A stretch of DNA of 64,000 nucleotides from Tsukamurella pseudospumae (GTDB taxonomy: Bacteria > Actinomycetota > Actinomycetes > Mycobacteriales > Mycobacteriaceae). A program made the translations under genes and the position numbers. The DNA lies in NCBI RefSeq assembly GCF_001575205.1, contig NZ_LSRE01000006.1:1-64000 (forward strand). Direction: 5' to 3'. Of the stretch, positions 9,004 to 18,653 are shown in pieces (positions within the stretch are counted from its first letter, which is position 1; each line of letters starts with the position of its first letter). The notes under the pieces are model-generated. The model did not search any database. It had not been told where the DNA came from and was given only the letters and a program-made list of their open reading frames with translations.

Positions 9004-10016
9004 TGGGGGCGGGCTCGTTCGGCACGGCGATGGCGAAGGTGTTCGCGGAGGCCACGCGGCCGGAACCGCACCGGGTCACGATGTGGTGCCGCCGGCAGGA
9101 GGTCGCCGACCAGATCAACAGCACGCGCATCAACGCGCAGTACCTGCCCGAGGGCGTCCTGCCCGAGAACCTCTCCGCCACGCACGATCCCGCGGAGGCG
9201 ATGCGCGGCGCGGGGCTCGTGGTGCTGGCGGTGCCGTCGCAGACGCTGCGCGCGAACCTGCAGGACTGGGGCCACCTGATTCCGCCCGACGTCACCGTGG
9301 TCAACCTGGCGAAGGGCATCGAGATCGGCACGCTCGACCGGATGAGCGAGGTGGTCGTCGACGCCGCCGGCATCGACCGCGACCGCCTGGCCGTGCTGAC
9401 GGGGCCGAACTTCGCCAAGGAGATCGCGAAGGGGCAGCCCACGCTCGCCGTCGTCGCCTCCGACAACGCCGAACGCGCCTCCCGCACGCAGTACCTGGCG
9501 CGGACGGACTACTTCCGGCCCTACACCAGCGACGACGTCGTGGGCTGCGAGATCGGCGGCGCCACGAAGAACGTGATCGCGCTGGTCTGTGGCATCGCCT
9601 CTGGCATCAACCTCGGCGAGAACTCCCGGGCTGCGATCATCACGCGCGGCCTCGCGGAGACGCTGCGCCTGGGCACGGCGCTCGGGGCGCAGCCGCTGAC
9701 GCTGGCCGGCCTGGCGGGCGTCGGTGACCTGGTGGCCACCTGCAGCTCGCCGCAGTCCCGCAACTTCAGCTTCGGAGCGCGACTGGGCCAGGGCATGACC
9801 GTCGAGCAGGCGCAGGCCGCCGCGCACGGGCAGGTGGCCGAGGGGGCCAAGTCGTGCATCTCCATCGCCGACCTGGCTCGCCGCGTGGGTGTGGAGATGC
9901 CGCTCACCGAGGCCGTGCGCGCCGTCTGCTACGACGGGGTCCCCGTCTCCCGGGCGATGGACGACCTCCTCAACCGCGACGTCGGGGGCGAGTGGCGTCC
10001 CAAGGGCGACGAGTAG
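8985..10016 (+). CDS. gpsA: Glycerol-3-phosphate dehydrogenase [NAD(P)+]
   Basis: The 343-residue enzyme reduces dihydroxyacetone phosphate to sn-glycerol 3-phosphate for phospholipid synthesis. It begins with a Rossmann motif [12 protein letters not shown] (residues 4-15). Further GpsA motifs follow: [24 protein letters not shown], the catalytic-lysine segment GATKNVIAL, and [14 protein letters not shown]. The ATG at 8985 has an AGGAG 10 nt upstream and begins at the Rossmann fold. It is divergent from cofC across 118 bp and followed after 76 bp by ddl, the same order as in mycobacteria (gpdA2-ddlA). Confidence 0.95.
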   Translation: MVDVAVMGAGSFGTAMAKVFAEATRPEPHRVTMWCRRQEVADQINSTRINAQYLPEGVLPENLSATHDPAEAMRGAGLVVLAVPSQTLRANLQDWGHLIPPDVTVVNLAKGIEIGTLDRMSEVVVDAAGIDRDRLAVLTGPNFAKEIAKGQPTLAVVASDNAERASRTQYLARTDYFRPYTSDDVVGCEIGGATKNVIALVCGIASGINLGENSRAAIITRGLAETLRLGTALGAQPLTLAGLAGVGDLVATCSSPQSRNFSFGARLGQGMTVEQAQAAAHGQVAEGAKSCISIADLARRVGVEMPLTEAVRAVCYDGVPVSRAMDDLLNRDVGGEWRPKGDE

Positions 10017-10078
10017 CCGCGACCTCCGGGGCGATCGAGCGGGCCGGTGACCGCGTGGCCCTCGGCGCGGCCGCCACG

Positions 10079-10084
10079 TAAGGT
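10079..10084 (+). promoter_or_regulatory. -10 box of ddl (leaderless)
   Basis: TAAGGT ends 8 nt before the ddl GTG, with no ribosome-binding site between, which fits a leaderless transcript. Confidence 0.5.
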
Positions 10085-10092
10085 GGGCGACC

Positions 10093-11187
10093 GTGACGGA
10101 GCGAATCAGGGTGGCAGTGGTGTTCGGCGGGCGCAGCAGTGAGCACGCGGTCTCATGCGTGTCGGCGGGCAGCATCCTCGCGCACCTCGATCCCGAGCGC
10201 TACGAGGTGATCCCCGTCGGGATCACCCGGGGCGGCGCGTGGGTGCTCTCCGACGGCGACGCGCAGGCCCTGAAGTTCTCCGACCGGTCCCTGCCGAGCG
10301 TCCCCGAGGGGCCGACCGATCTCGCCTTCCTGCCCGGCGCCGAGCTGGCGTCCTTGAACGGTGCCGGGGCGGACTCGGTTGCTTCCGTGTTCGGCGCCGT
10401 CGACGTCGTCTTCCCCGTTCTGCACGGCCCGTACGGCGAGGACGGCACCCTGCAGGGGCTGTTGGAGATGGTCGGTGTGCCCTACGTGGGCGCCGGCGTC
10501 CTCGCCTCCGCGGCCGGCATGGACAAGGAGTTCGCGAAGAAGCTGCTCGCGGCGGACGGACTGCCGGTCGGCGACTTCCACGTGCTCCGCCAGCGCGAGA
10601 CCGAGGTCCCCTCGGACGTGCTGCACCGCCTGGGGCTGCCGCTCTTCGTCAAGCCCGCACGGGGCGGGTCGTCGATCGGCATCACCCGGGTCACCGATCT
10701 CACCGAGCTGCCCGCCGCGATCGCCGAGGCCCGGAAGTGGGACCCGAAGGTGATCATCGAGGCCGCCGTGATCGGCCGCGAGGTGGAGATCGGCGTTCTC
10801 GAACGGCCGGACGGAGGCGTCGCCGCGTCCGCCATCGCGGAGATCGAGATGGCCGCCGACGCCGAGCACTCGTTCTACGACTTCGAGACCAAGTACCTCG
10901 ACGACCGCGCGCAGTACACGGTGCCCGCGAACCTCACCGAAGAGCAGTCGGCGGTGATCCGCGACCTCGCAGTGCGCGCCTTCCACGCCTTCGACTGCCA
11001 GGGCCTGTCCCGCGTGGACTTCTTCCAGACCGCCGACGGCCCGGTCATCAACGAGGTCAACACCATGCCGGGCTTCACCTCGACGTCGATGTACCCGCGC
11101 ATGTGGGCCGAGTCGGGAGTGGACTACGCCGAGCTGTTGACGCTGCTCATCGACACGGCGCTGGCGCGCGGCACCGGCCTGCGCTGA
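10093..11187 (+). CDS. ddl: D-alanine--D-alanine ligase
   Basis: This 364-residue ATP-grasp enzyme makes D-Ala-D-Ala for peptidoglycan. It shows [14 protein letters not shown] at the N terminus, [17 protein letters not shown] and [11 protein letters not shown] in the middle, [12 protein letters not shown] as the nucleotide-grasp loop, and [19 protein letters not shown] as the C-terminal Mg2+-binding segment. The length matches the actinobacterial Ddl family. The GTG at 10093 is preceded by TAAGGT with no ribosome-binding site, suggesting leaderless translation. It is the natural target family of D-cycloserine. Confidence 0.96.
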   Translation: MTERIRVAVVFGGRSSEHAVSCVSAGSILAHLDPERYEVIPVGITRGGAWVLSDGDAQALKFSDRSLPSVPEGPTDLAFLPGAELASLNGAGADSVASVFGAVDVVFPVLHGPYGEDGTLQGLLEMVGVPYVGAGVLASAAGMDKEFAKKLLAADGLPVGDFHVLRQRETEVPSDVLHRLGLPLFVKPARGGSSIGITRVTDLTELPAAIAEARKWDPKVIIEAAVIGREVEIGVLERPDGGVAASAIAEIEMAADAEHSFYDFETKYLDDRAQYTVPANLTEEQSAVIRDLAVRAFHAFDCQGLSRVDFFQTADGPVINEVNTMPGFTSTSMYPRMWAESGVDYAELLTLLIDTALARGTGLR

Positions 11188-11213
11188 GGCTCACCGGCCG
11201 GTACGTCCCGAGG

Positions 11214-11807
11214 TCACTTCCCGAGATCCAGTGATGCCTGCTGCAGGTGCGCGCGGATCGCGTCCGAGGTGGCCTGCACGGCCGAGGTCCCGGCACCGTC
11301 GGGCACCCAGAGCGTGACGTACGGGCGGTGATCGACAGCGGTCCAGTAGGCGCCGCCATCGGGGGCGGGCGCGCCCGCGGGGACCGCCTGCAGCCACTGC
11401 ACACCGTTGATGATCTGCAGTTTCGCCGTCGCGCTCAGCTCCGCGGGCCGGTCGGTGCCGCAGCGCAGCTCGACGGCACCGGCCTTGTCCTTGGTCCAGC
11501 GCGCGAATCCCGCGGGATCCGCGGTGTCGGTGCGCCGGAAGCCGTCGACATCGGCCGGGAGCGCGCCGAGCAGCGCCGCGCACCCCGCGTCGCCCGACGA
11601 CGGTGCCGCGATCGACTTCAGGTGACCGGCCTCCGCCGCGTCGCGGGCGTCTCCCTGCTTCTGCTGCACCAGGATCAGGAACGCGATGAAGCAGGCCAGC
11701 ACCGCCACCGGTAGGGCCACGGCGGTGGCGAGGAAGGCCGGGCTCCTGCGCGTGCGTGGGGCCTTGTCCCGCGGGGCCTCGGTGGTCGTGTCGTCTGCAT
11801 CGCTCAC
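11214..11807 (-). CDS. DUF3515 membrane-anchored protein
   Basis: The 197-residue protein has a Thr/Arg/Lys-rich cytoplasmic N terminus, one transmembrane segment at about residues 24-46, and an extracytoplasmic domain typical of DUF3515 (mycobacterial Rv2980-like): CAALLGALPADVDGF, two further Cys residues and VQWLQAVPAG. Function is unknown. It occupies the conserved place between ddl and thiL. The GTG start at 11807 is 7 nt after a TACGGT box on the minus strand, shared with the divergent thiL promoter. Confidence 0.8.
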   Translation of the reverse strand: MSDADDTTTEAPRDKAPRTRRSPAFLATAVALPVAVLACFIAFLILVQQKQGDARDAAEAGHLKSIAAPSSGDAGCAALLGALPADVDGFRRTDTADPAGFARWTKDKAGAVELRCGTDRPAELSATAKLQIINGVQWLQAVPAGAPAPDGGAYWTAVDHRPYVTLWVPDGAGTSAVQATSDAIRAHLQQASLDLGK

Positions 11808-11813
11808 GTCCGA

Positions 11814-11820
11814 TACCGTA
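11814..11820. promoter_or_regulatory. Shared bidirectional -10 element for thiL and the DUF3515 gene
   Basis: TACCGTA reads TACCGT on the plus strand and TACGGT on the minus strand. Each hexamer ends exactly 7 nt before a start codon: ATG 11827 for thiL and GTG 11807 for the DUF3515 gene. Neither gene has a ribosome-binding site. Confidence 0.55.
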
Positions 11821-11826
11821 GCCGCG

Positions 11827-12846
11827 ATGATGTTTCAGGAGCCGGCGAGCCCTGCGCAGTCCCCTGCGCGCACCGCCGCGGAACTGGGGGAGGACGGCGT
11901 GATCGCGCTGGCCGTGGCCGGTGTGCGGCCCGATCCCCGCGTGCTGGTCGGGCCGGGTGACGACGCCGCCGTCGTGGCCGCCGCCGACGGGCGCACCGTG
12001 ATCTCGTCCGACGCGATCGTCGAGGGCCGGCACTTCCGGTTCGACCTGACGACTCCGGAGCACGTGGGGCGGCGCGCGATGGCGCAGAACGCTGCCGACA
12101 TCGCGGCGATGGGCGCGGTGTGCACCGCGTTCACCGTCACGCTGGGGTGCCCGCCCGAGACCGGCGCGGACGTCATCGCGGGCATCGCGCGCGGCACCAC
12201 CCGCGGCGCGGCGGACGCCGGTGGCGCCGTCGCCGGGGGAGACGTGGTGCGCACCGATCAGGTGCTGCTCGCCGTGACCGTGCTCGGCGATCTGCAGGGC
12301 CGTGCGCCGGTGTTGCTCTCGGGCGCCCGCTCGGGCGATGTGGTCGCGGTGTGCGGCACGCTCGGGCACTCCGCGGCGGGGCTGGCGGTGCTCCTCGCGG
12401 GCGTCGGCGGCCACGAGGGCCTCGTGGAGATCTACCGCTGCCCAGTGCCGCCGCTCGCCGCCGGGCCGCGGGCCGCCGCGGCCGGGGCGACCGCCCTCAC
12501 CGACGTCTCCGACGGCCTGCTCCGCGACGCGCGCGCTCTCGCCAAGGCCTCGGGCGTCACCATCGCGCTCGACGGTGCGCGCCTCGACCCGGATGCCGAG
12601 CTGGTCGCCTGCGCGGCGGCACTCGGCGCCGACGCGCATCGGTGGGTGCGCACCGGTGGCGAGGACCACGCCCTACTCGCAACCTTCCCCCTGGGGACGG
12701 CCCTGCCGGACGGCTGGCGCGCGATCGGCACCGTGCTCGCACCCGGGCCGCTGCCCGCGGGCACCGTCACCGTCGACGGCGATGCGGGACCCGCCGCGGG
12801 CGGCTGGAACACCTTCACCGAGAGCGACGAGGAGGACGGACGATGA
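11827..12846 (+). CDS. thiL: Thiamine-monophosphate kinase
   Basis: The 339-residue enzyme phosphorylates thiamine monophosphate to the pyrophosphate cofactor. ThiL/PurM-like features are present: an N-terminal [10 protein letters not shown], the Asp-rich metal sites GPGDDAAVV and [34 protein letters not shown], and the C-terminal [13 protein letters not shown]. The ATG at 11827 fits a leaderless start; an ATG three bases on is an alternative. Its TGA overlaps the ung ATG (ATGA), implying coupled translation. Order ddl-DUF3515-thiL-ung matches mycobacteria. Confidence 0.95.
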   Translation: MMFQEPASPAQSPARTAAELGEDGVIALAVAGVRPDPRVLVGPGDDAAVVAAADGRTVISSDAIVEGRHFRFDLTTPEHVGRRAMAQNAADIAAMGAVCTAFTVTLGCPPETGADVIAGIARGTTRGAADAGGAVAGGDVVRTDQVLLAVTVLGDLQGRAPVLLSGARSGDVVAVCGTLGHSAAGLAVLLAGVGGHEGLVEIYRCPVPPLAAGPRAAAAGATALTDVSDGLLRDARALAKASGVTIALDGARLDPDAELVACAAALGADAHRWVRTGGEDHALLATFPLGTALPDGWRAIGTVLAPGPLPAGTVTVDGDAGPAAGGWNTFTESDEEDGR

Positions 12847-13538
12847 CGGCGCGACCCCTGACGGACACCGTCGAGGCCGGATGGGCGCAGGCCCTGGCCC
12901 CGGTCACGGACGAGATCACCGCGATGGGCGAGTTCCTGCGGGCCGAGAACGCGGAGGGGCGGGGCTACCTGCCCGCCGGCGCGAACGTGCTGCGCGCCTT
13001 CCGGCAGCCCTTCGACGACGTCCGGGTGCTCATCGTCGGCCAGGATCCGTACCCCACCCCGGGGCACGCGGTCGGGTTGTCCTTCTCGGTGGATCCGTCG
13101 GTGCGGCCGATCCCGCGGAGCTTGCAGAACATCTACAAGGAGTACTGCGAGGACCTCGATCTGCCGATACCCGCGAACGGCGACCTCTCGCCGTGGTCGC
13201 GGCAGGGCGTGCTGCTGCTGAACCGCGTGCTGACGGTGCGCCCGGGCGAGGCCGCCTCGCACCGCGGCAAGGGCTGGGAGAAGGTCACCGAGTGCGCGAT
13301 CGACGCGCTGGTCGCGCGGGACGCGCCGCTGGTCGCGATCCTGTGGGGCCGCGACGCGGCGTCGCTCGGGCCGCGGCTCGGGGACGCACCACGGATCGAG
13401 TCCGTGCATCCGTCGCCGCTGTCCGCCTCGCGGGGTTTCTTCGGCTCGCGCCCCTTCTCGCGGGCGAACGAGGCGCTGGCCGGGCTGGGCGCGGAGCCGA
13501 TCGACTGGCGGCTGCCGCACCTCGCCGCGGCGCTCTGA
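12843..13538 (+). CDS. ung: Uracil-DNA glycosylase (family 1)
   Basis: The 231-residue enzyme excises uracil from DNA to start base-excision repair. The water-activating motif [16 protein letters not shown] has its catalytic Asp at residue 68, and the DNA-intercalation loop HPSPLSA lies at 189-195. [17 protein letters not shown] supplies the conserved Asn pocket. It starts in an ATGA overlap with thiL and ends near a hairpin facing rpmB. Confidence 0.97.
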   Translation: MTARPLTDTVEAGWAQALAPVTDEITAMGEFLRAENAEGRGYLPAGANVLRAFRQPFDDVRVLIVGQDPYPTPGHAVGLSFSVDPSVRPIPRSLQNIYKEYCEDLDLPIPANGDLSPWSRQGVLLLNRVLTVRPGEAASHRGKGWEKVTECAIDALVARDAPLVAILWGRDAASLGPRLGDAPRIESVHPSPLSASRGFFGSRPFSRANEALAGLGAEPIDWRLPHLAAAL

Positions 13539-13574
13539 TCCGGGGCGCGGGGCTCGGACGCATAGGACACGCCG

Positions 13575-13605
13575 AAGGCCCGCCACCTCGGAGGTGACGG
13601 GCCTT
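13575..13605. terminator. Bidirectional hairpin between ung and rpmB
   Basis: Outer arms AAGGCCCG (13575-13582) and CGGGCCTT (13598-13605) are perfectly complementary, and an inner CACCTC/GAGGTG pair extends the stem. The element sits between the convergent ung and rpmB stops and can terminate both. Confidence 0.7.
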
Positions 13606-13627
13606 GGCGGAAAGCGCTTCTCGCGTA

Positions 13628-13819
13628 CTACCCGCGAACGACCTTGCCGGCCTTGATGCACGAGGTGCACACGTTCAGGCGACGGGTCTGGCCGGGCGCG
13701 ACCTGGGCGCGCACGGTCTGGATGTTCGGGTTCCACCGGCGGTTGGTACGCCGATGCGAGTGCGAGACCGACTTACCGAAGCCGGGGCCCTTGTCGCAGA
13801 CGTCGCAGACGGCAGCCAT
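13628..13819 (-). CDS. rpmB: 50S ribosomal protein L28, zinc-ribbon (C+) form
   Basis: This is a 63-residue large-subunit ribosomal protein. Both Cys pairs of the zinc-binding form are intact: CDVC near residue 5 and CTSC near residue 53. Between them lie the L28 motifs SHSHRRTNRRWNPN and VRAQV. The ATG at 13819 has a GAGGAG site upstream. In mycobacteria such C+ paralogues are replaced by zinc-free forms under zinc limitation; no zinc-uptake regulator site is evident here. It stands alone between ung and the DAK2 gene, as in mycobacteria. Confidence 0.95.
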   Translation of the reverse strand: MAAVCDVCDKGPGFGKSVSHSHRRTNRRWNPNIQTVRAQVAPGQTRRLNVCTSCIKAGKVVRG

Positions 13820-13913
13820 AGTCGTGTACTCCTCGCAATAGTTGAAAACCTGTGCTTCGCCCCGCCGGCCCTGAACATGTGGAACACACGCCCGGACGCG
13901 AGGCAACCCTGCA

Positions 13914-13942
13914 AGCATAGCCGAGGGCGCCGACGGAGCCAA
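13914..13942 (-). promoter_or_regulatory. Sigma-A-like promoter of rpmB
   Basis: On the minus strand a TTGGCT -35 (13942-13937) and a TATGCT -10 (13919-13914) are separated by 17 bp. The predicted leader is about 85-90 nt, unlike the leaderless genes around it. Confidence 0.55.
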
Positions 13943-13979
13943 ACCGCTCTGCGGGCCCGTACCTGTCGGGCCCGACCAC

Positions 13980-13985
13980 TAGGCT
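13980..13985 (+). promoter_or_regulatory. -10 box of the DAK2-recG operon (leaderless)
   Basis: TAGGCT ends 7 nt before the GTG at 13993, and no ribosome-binding site is present. Confidence 0.5.
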
Positions 13986-13992
13986 TGCGGTC

Positions 13993-15657
13993 GTGACGGG
14001 ACCGATGGTGGCGGACGGGCGCGTGGTGGTCGCCTGGCTCCAGCGCGCGGTCCTCGGCCTGGAACGCGCCGTGGACGAGATCAACGCGCTGAACGTGTTC
14101 CCCGTGGCGGACGCCGATACGGGGACGAACATGCTGGTCACGCTCCGTGCCGCCGCGCGCGCGGCGGAGGAGGCGGACCGCACGGAGGGGCCGCACGCCG
14201 TGGCCCGGGCAACCGTGGCCGGGGCGGTCGCCGGAGCCCGAGGCAACTCGGGCGTCATCGTTTCCCAGATCATGCGCGGCCTGGCGGGGGAGCTCGGTCC
14301 GGACGCGGACCTCACGGCGGAGGGGCTCGCGACCGGGCTGCGCAAGGGCACCGACCTCGTGACGACGGCCGTCGCCGACCCGATCGAGGGCACCATCCTC
14401 TCCGTCCTGCGGGCGGGGGCCGACGGTGCCGGGGCCGCGCTGGCGGGCGGGGCGGACCTGCCCGCGTGCGCGCGGGGCGCCGCGGACGCCGCGTTCGACG
14501 CGCTGCTGCGCACCCGCGACCAGCTGGCCGACAACGCCGCCGCGGGGGTCGTAGACGCCGGCGGCCGAGGACTGCTCGTGCTCCTCGACGCGCTCGTCCA
14601 GGTGACCGCCGGCACGGCGCCCGAGCGGCCGCGGTTCACCCGGCGGATCGCGCCGCACGTGCAGGTGCACGTCGGTGAGAGCGACGGGCACGCGCATCAC
14701 CACGGCGAGGACCCGCCGCGCGGTCCCCACGCCGACTACGAGGTGATGTACCTGCTTCCCGACGCGACCGAGGCGGCAGCGGCGCGCCTGCGCGGCGAAC
14801 TGCAGACCTTCGGCGACTCCGTCGTCGTGGTGGCCGCCGCCGATCCCGATCCGGTGGCCACCTGGTCGGTGCATACGCACACTACGGAGCCGGGGCGGGC
14901 GATCCAGGCCGGCCTGGCCCACGGCAAGCTCCGCAGCATCGCGGTGAACGTGCTGCAGGAGACGGGGCACACCGAGACCCCCCTGCAGGCGCTGCTCGAC
15001 GCGCCCCGGGCCATCGTCGCCCTCGTCTCCGGCGACGGTGCCGCGGAGCTGTTCGCGGGCGCGGGTGCCGAGGTGATCCGCTGCGATCAGGGCATGACCC
15101 ACGCCGAGTTGCTCGCCGCGCTGCACCGCTTCGAGGGCCGCGAGGTGCTGCTCATGCCCAACGGAGCCCTGCCGACCCCCGAGCTGCTGGCGGTCGCCGC
15201 CCGCTCCCGGGAGTCGGGCGTGCTCGTCACGCTGCTGCCCACCTCGTCGATGGTGCAGGCGATCGCGGCGCTCGCGGTGCACGAACCCTCGGGACACGCC
15301 GCCGACGACACCTACTCCATGGCGGAGGCGGCGGCCGGGGCGCGCTGCGGCTCCGTCGTCGCGGTCACCGAGGACGCCCTGACGATCCTCGGCCCCTGCG
15401 GCCCCGGCGACTACCTGGGAATGGTCGGCGGCGAGGTGGTGGTGCTCGAGGAGGATCAGTACTCCGCCGGAGAGGCGCTCGCGGAGCTGCTGCTCGCCAC
15501 GGGCGGCGACATGGTCACGGTGCTCCTCGGCGACGCGGGCGACGGCGACTTCCCCGATCGGGTGAGCGCGGCGCTGCGCCCGGACCGGCCCGAGGTCGAG
15601 GTCGTGGGCTACCGCGGCGGGCAGACCGCCAGCGTGATGGAGATCGGTGTCGAATGA
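13993..15657 (+). CDS. DAK2-domain protein, FakA-like fatty-acid kinase
   Basis: The 554-residue protein opens with a DAK2 (dihydroxyacetone-kinase L-like) nucleotide-binding domain: INALNVFPVADADTGTNM, whose acidic residues bind Mg2+, then GARGNSGVIVSQIMRG and DAGGRGLLVLLDAL. A FakB-binding-like C-terminal domain follows (YEVMYLL, GAEVIRCDQGMTHAELL, YSMAEAAAGA). FakA proteins phosphorylate fatty acids held by FakB/DegV proteins; a DegV-family protein is encoded at 36019-36870. Its TGA overlaps the recG ATG. The kinase activity is inferred from the family. Confidence 0.85.
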   Translation: MTGPMVADGRVVVAWLQRAVLGLERAVDEINALNVFPVADADTGTNMLVTLRAAARAAEEADRTEGPHAVARATVAGAVAGARGNSGVIVSQIMRGLAGELGPDADLTAEGLATGLRKGTDLVTTAVADPIEGTILSVLRAGADGAGAALAGGADLPACARGAADAAFDALLRTRDQLADNAAAGVVDAGGRGLLVLLDALVQVTAGTAPERPRFTRRIAPHVQVHVGESDGHAHHHGEDPPRGPHADYEVMYLLPDATEAAAARLRGELQTFGDSVVVVAAADPDPVATWSVHTHTTEPGRAIQAGLAHGKLRSIAVNVLQETGHTETPLQALLDAPRAIVALVSGDGAAELFAGAGAEVIRCDQGMTHAELLAALHRFEGREVLLMPNGALPTPELLAVAARSRESGVLVTLLPTSSMVQAIAALAVHEPSGHAADDTYSMAEAAAGARCGSVVAVTEDALTILGPCGPGDYLGMVGGEVVVLEEDQYSAGEALAELLLATGGDMVTVLLGDAGDGDFPDRVSAALRPDRPEVEVVGYRGGQTASVMEIGVE

Positions 15658-18011
15658 CCGCTGCACGCGACCTCACGCTGCAGACGCCGCTGGCGCAGGC
15701 GCTCGATCCTGAGATCGCCGAGCTGGTCACCACGGAGCTCGGGTTGGACACCGTCGGGGACCTGCTGCGACACTTCCCGTTCCGGTACGAGGGCGGGGCC
15801 GTCGAGGACGACGGTACGCGCCGCTCCGAGCCCCGGATCGGCGACGACGTGGTGGTCATCGGGACCGTCACGGCCATCACGCCGCCGCGGGCGCACCACC
15901 GTGGCAAGAAGATGTTCAAGGTGCAGGTGGTCAACAAGGTCCGCGCCTACGACGTGACCTTCTTCAACTACCTGCCCAAGCCGATCCAGCCCGACCGCCA
16001 GCTGTTGCTGATCGGCAGGCTCGGCGAGTTCAACGGCAAGCTGCAGCTGACGCACCCCGAGTGGCTCGTGCTGCCGGACACGACGATCACCTCGGCGGAG
16101 GCCCTGGCCGCGAACGAGGCGGGCTCGACCAAGGCCGGTTCGAAGCGGCTCAAGTTCGCGGACCTCAGTCTGCTGATGCAGCCGACCGTCCCGATCTACC
16201 ACGGCACCAAGAACATGCCCACCTGGCTGATCCTCTCGCTCGTCGACGCTGTGCTGAAAAGACTCGCACCCGTGCCGGAGTCGCTGCCCACCTCGTTCCT
16301 CGCCCTGCACGGCCTGATGAGCCTGGACGAAGCGGTGCGCGCGGCGCACAAGCCCGACGGTCGAGCACAGTCGGAGGAGGCCAAGCGCCGGCTCGCGTTC
16401 GACGAGGCCGTCGCCATCGAGACCGCCCTGGCGCGTCGGGCGCACGACGTGGGCACCGTCGCCGCCCCACCGCTGCACGCGCCCGACGGTTCGCTGCAGG
16501 CCGGTCTGCGCGAGCGACTCCCGTTCTCCCTCACCGCCGGCCAGGAGGAGGTGCTCGCCGAGATCCTCGCGGACCTGGCGCGCGATCACCCGATGACCCG
16601 GCTCCTCCAGGGTGAGGTGGGCTCGGGCAAGACGCTCGTGGCGCTGCTGGCGATGCTCGCCGCGGTCGACGCGGGGCACCAGGCGGTGCTGCTGGCCCCG
16701 ACCGAGGTCCTCGCGACGCAGCACCTGCTCTCGATCTCGAAGATGCTGGGCGACCTCGCGGAGGCGGGGCAGCTGGGCGCGGCCGATGCCGCCACCACGG
16801 TGACGCTGCTGACGGGGTCCATGACGGTCAAGCAGCGGCGGGCGGCCTTGTTGCGCATCGTGACCGGCGAGGCGGGGATCGTCATCGGGACCCACGCGCT
16901 CCTGGAGGACACGGTCGAGTTCTTCCGGCTCGGCCTGGTCGTGGTCGACGAGCAGCACCGATTCGGCGTGGAGCAGCGGGACCGGCTGCGGCGCAAGGGC
17001 ACCGGTACCTCCGATGAGGACACGCCCGACGAGACGATGCCGCACCTGCTGGTGATGACGGCCACGCCGATCCCGCGCACCGTCGCCCTGGCCCAGTTCG
17101 GCGACATGGCGACCTCCGTGCTGCGCGAGCTGCCGCGCGGGCGGCAGCCGATCCAGACCTCGGTGGTCCCGGCGGACCGGGAGGCATGGGTCGCCCGGGC
17201 GTGGGCACGCGTCGACGAGGAGGTCCGTGCGGGGCGTCAGGTCTACGTGGTGTGCCCCCGCATCGGCGACGACGCGACGGGGGAGCAGGCCAAAGCGTCG
17301 TTCACGGACGAGGACTACGACTTCGAGGGAACCACTGCCGCCCCGAAGGATTCGACGCGCGGGGCGGCCCGCGACGCGCAGCCCGACGACAGTGAGAAGC
17401 CGAAGACCGTCTCGGCGCTCGAGATGCACGACGAGTTGGCCGCCGGGCCGCTCGGCGAGCACCGGATCGCGCTGCTGCACGGCCGGTTGCCCGCGGAGGA
17501 GAAGGCCGAGATCATGGCCGCCTTCGCCGCCGGCGAGATCGACATCCTGGTGGCCACCACCGTGATCGAGGTGGGTGTCGACGTGGCGAACGCGACCACG
17601 ATGGTGGTTCGCGATGCGGACCGGTTCGGCATCAGCCAGCTGCACCAGCTGCGCGGCCGCGTCGGACGAGGCGGCCTGCCCGGGCTGTGCCTGCTCATCA
17701 CGGCGAGCGGATCCGAGCGCACGCTGGGGCGGCTGAACGCGGTGGCGGACACCGTCGACGGCTTCGCCCTCGCCCAGCTCGACCTGGAGTACCGCGGCTT
17801 CGGCGACATCCTCGGCGTGGACCAGTCCGGGCTCGCCCGGCGCCTGAGCTTCCTGGACCTCGCGACCGACGGGGACGTGCTCGCCGCGGCGCGGGACCTC
17901 GCCTACGAGATCGTGGGCGAGGACCCGGAACTGGAGAGCCACCCCGCGCTGCGGGCGATGAACGAGGTCGTCCTCGGCGGCGAGCGCGGCGACTACCTCG
18001 ACAAGGCGTAG
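15654..18011 (+). CDS. recG: ATP-dependent DNA helicase RecG
   Basis: The 785-residue superfamily-2 helicase remodels stalled replication forks and Holliday junctions. An N-terminal OB/wedge region (RFPFRYE, FFNYLP) is followed by Walker A GEVGSGKT (from about residue 320), the DEQH box in VVVDEQHRFGVEQRD (about 432), the ATPIPRT motif, and C-terminal ATTVIEVGVDV and QLRGRVGRGG. A hydrophilic insert (about residues 540-585) lies between motifs, as in other actinobacterial RecG. It begins in an ATGA overlap with the DAK2 gene. Confidence 0.96.
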   Translation: MTAARDLTLQTPLAQALDPEIAELVTTELGLDTVGDLLRHFPFRYEGGAVEDDGTRRSEPRIGDDVVVIGTVTAITPPRAHHRGKKMFKVQVVNKVRAYDVTFFNYLPKPIQPDRQLLLIGRLGEFNGKLQLTHPEWLVLPDTTITSAEALAANEAGSTKAGSKRLKFADLSLLMQPTVPIYHGTKNMPTWLILSLVDAVLKRLAPVPESLPTSFLALHGLMSLDEAVRAAHKPDGRAQSEEAKRRLAFDEAVAIETALARRAHDVGTVAAPPLHAPDGSLQAGLRERLPFSLTAGQEEVLAEILADLARDHPMTRLLQGEVGSGKTLVALLAMLAAVDAGHQAVLLAPTEVLATQHLLSISKMLGDLAEAGQLGAADAATTVTLLTGSMTVKQRRAALLRIVTGEAGIVIGTHALLEDTVEFFRLGLVVVDEQHRFGVEQRDRLRRKGTGTSDEDTPDETMPHLLVMTATPIPRTVALAQFGDMATSVLRELPRGRQPIQTSVVPADREAWVARAWARVDEEVRAGRQVYVVCPRIGDDATGEQAKASFTDEDYDFEGTTAAPKDSTRGAARDAQPDDSEKPKTVSALEMHDELAAGPLGEHRIALLHGRLPAEEKAEIMAAFAAGEIDILVATTVIEVGVDVANATTMVVRDADRFGISQLHQLRGRVGRGGLPGLCLLITASGSERTLGRLNAVADTVDGFALAQLDLEYRGFGDILGVDQSGLARRLSFLDLATDGDVLAAARDLAYEIVGEDPELESHPALRAMNEVVLGGERGDYLDKA

Positions 18012-18024
18012 CCCGCGCCTCCAG

Positions 18025-18639
18025 TCAGCGGTGCGCGACGATCGACGTGAGCTGTCGGCCCCAGAAGTCGATGACCTGCTCGCGCCGCTCGGCATCGTCG
18101 GAGAGCAGGTCCGCGAGGCCGAGCCCGCGGGCCAGGTCGAGCGTCGCCTGCACGGCCCGGCGGGCCTCGTCGTCGTCACGGTCCACTTCGAGCAGGCGCA
18201 TCGCGAGGGAGAAGACCTCGCGGGAGTGCCGGTTCTCGAAGGGCAGCATGCGTTCCCGCAGCGCCTCGTCGCTCGCGGCCGCGGTCCACACGTGCAGCGC
18301 CGCCTTGAACAGGTCGTCGGTGTAGTACTCGACGATCAGCCGCGCCACGGCGTACGGCCGCTCGGGGCCCTCCGGCACCGCCGCGCCCGCCGCCGCGACG
18401 TGCGCGAGGCGCTGCTCGCCCATGTACTCGAGCGCGGCGCTGATCAGATCCTCCCGGGTGGGGAAGTGGTGCTGCGCGGCGCCGCGTGACACGCCCGCCT
18501 GGCGGGCGACGCTCCCGACGGTGGTCGCGACCCAGCCGCGGACGGCCAGGGACGCGATCGTGGTCTCCAACAACCGCTGCCGGGTCTCCCGGCTGCGGGA
18601 CTGCTGGGGCGCCCGGATGGGCGGACGGAGGGGTGCCAT
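18025..18639 (-). CDS. TetR/AcrR-family transcriptional regulator
   Basis: The 204-residue protein has the TetR DNA-binding domain at about residues 17-65 (SRETRQRLLETTIASLAVRGW, VGSVARQAGVSRGAAQHHFPTREDL) and a helical ligand/dimer domain. It lies last in the minus-strand run of acyl-CoA genes, 11 bp beyond the echA7-like stop, so it is the probable local regulator. Its ATG is 8 nt after a TAGACT box, giving it a promoter of its own. The 22-bp palindrome at 28003-28024, upstream of the operon head, is a candidate target. Confidence 0.85.
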   Translation of the reverse strand: MAPLRPPIRAPQQSRSRETRQRLLETTIASLAVRGWVATTVGSVARQAGVSRGAAQHHFPTREDLISAALEYMGEQRLAHVAAAGAAVPEGPERPYAVARLIVEYYTDDLFKAALHVWTAAASDEALRERMLPFENRHSREVFSLAMRLLEVDRDDDEARRAVQATLDLARGLGLADLLSDDAERREQVIDFWGRQLTSIVAHR

Positions 18640-18647
18640 TGCCGACC

Positions 18648-18653
18648 AGTCTA
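18648..18653 (-). promoter_or_regulatory. Possible -10 box of the TetR gene
   Basis: TAGACT on the minus strand ends 8 nt before the TetR ATG and overlaps the stop region of the upstream enoyl-CoA hydratase gene. Confidence 0.4.
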
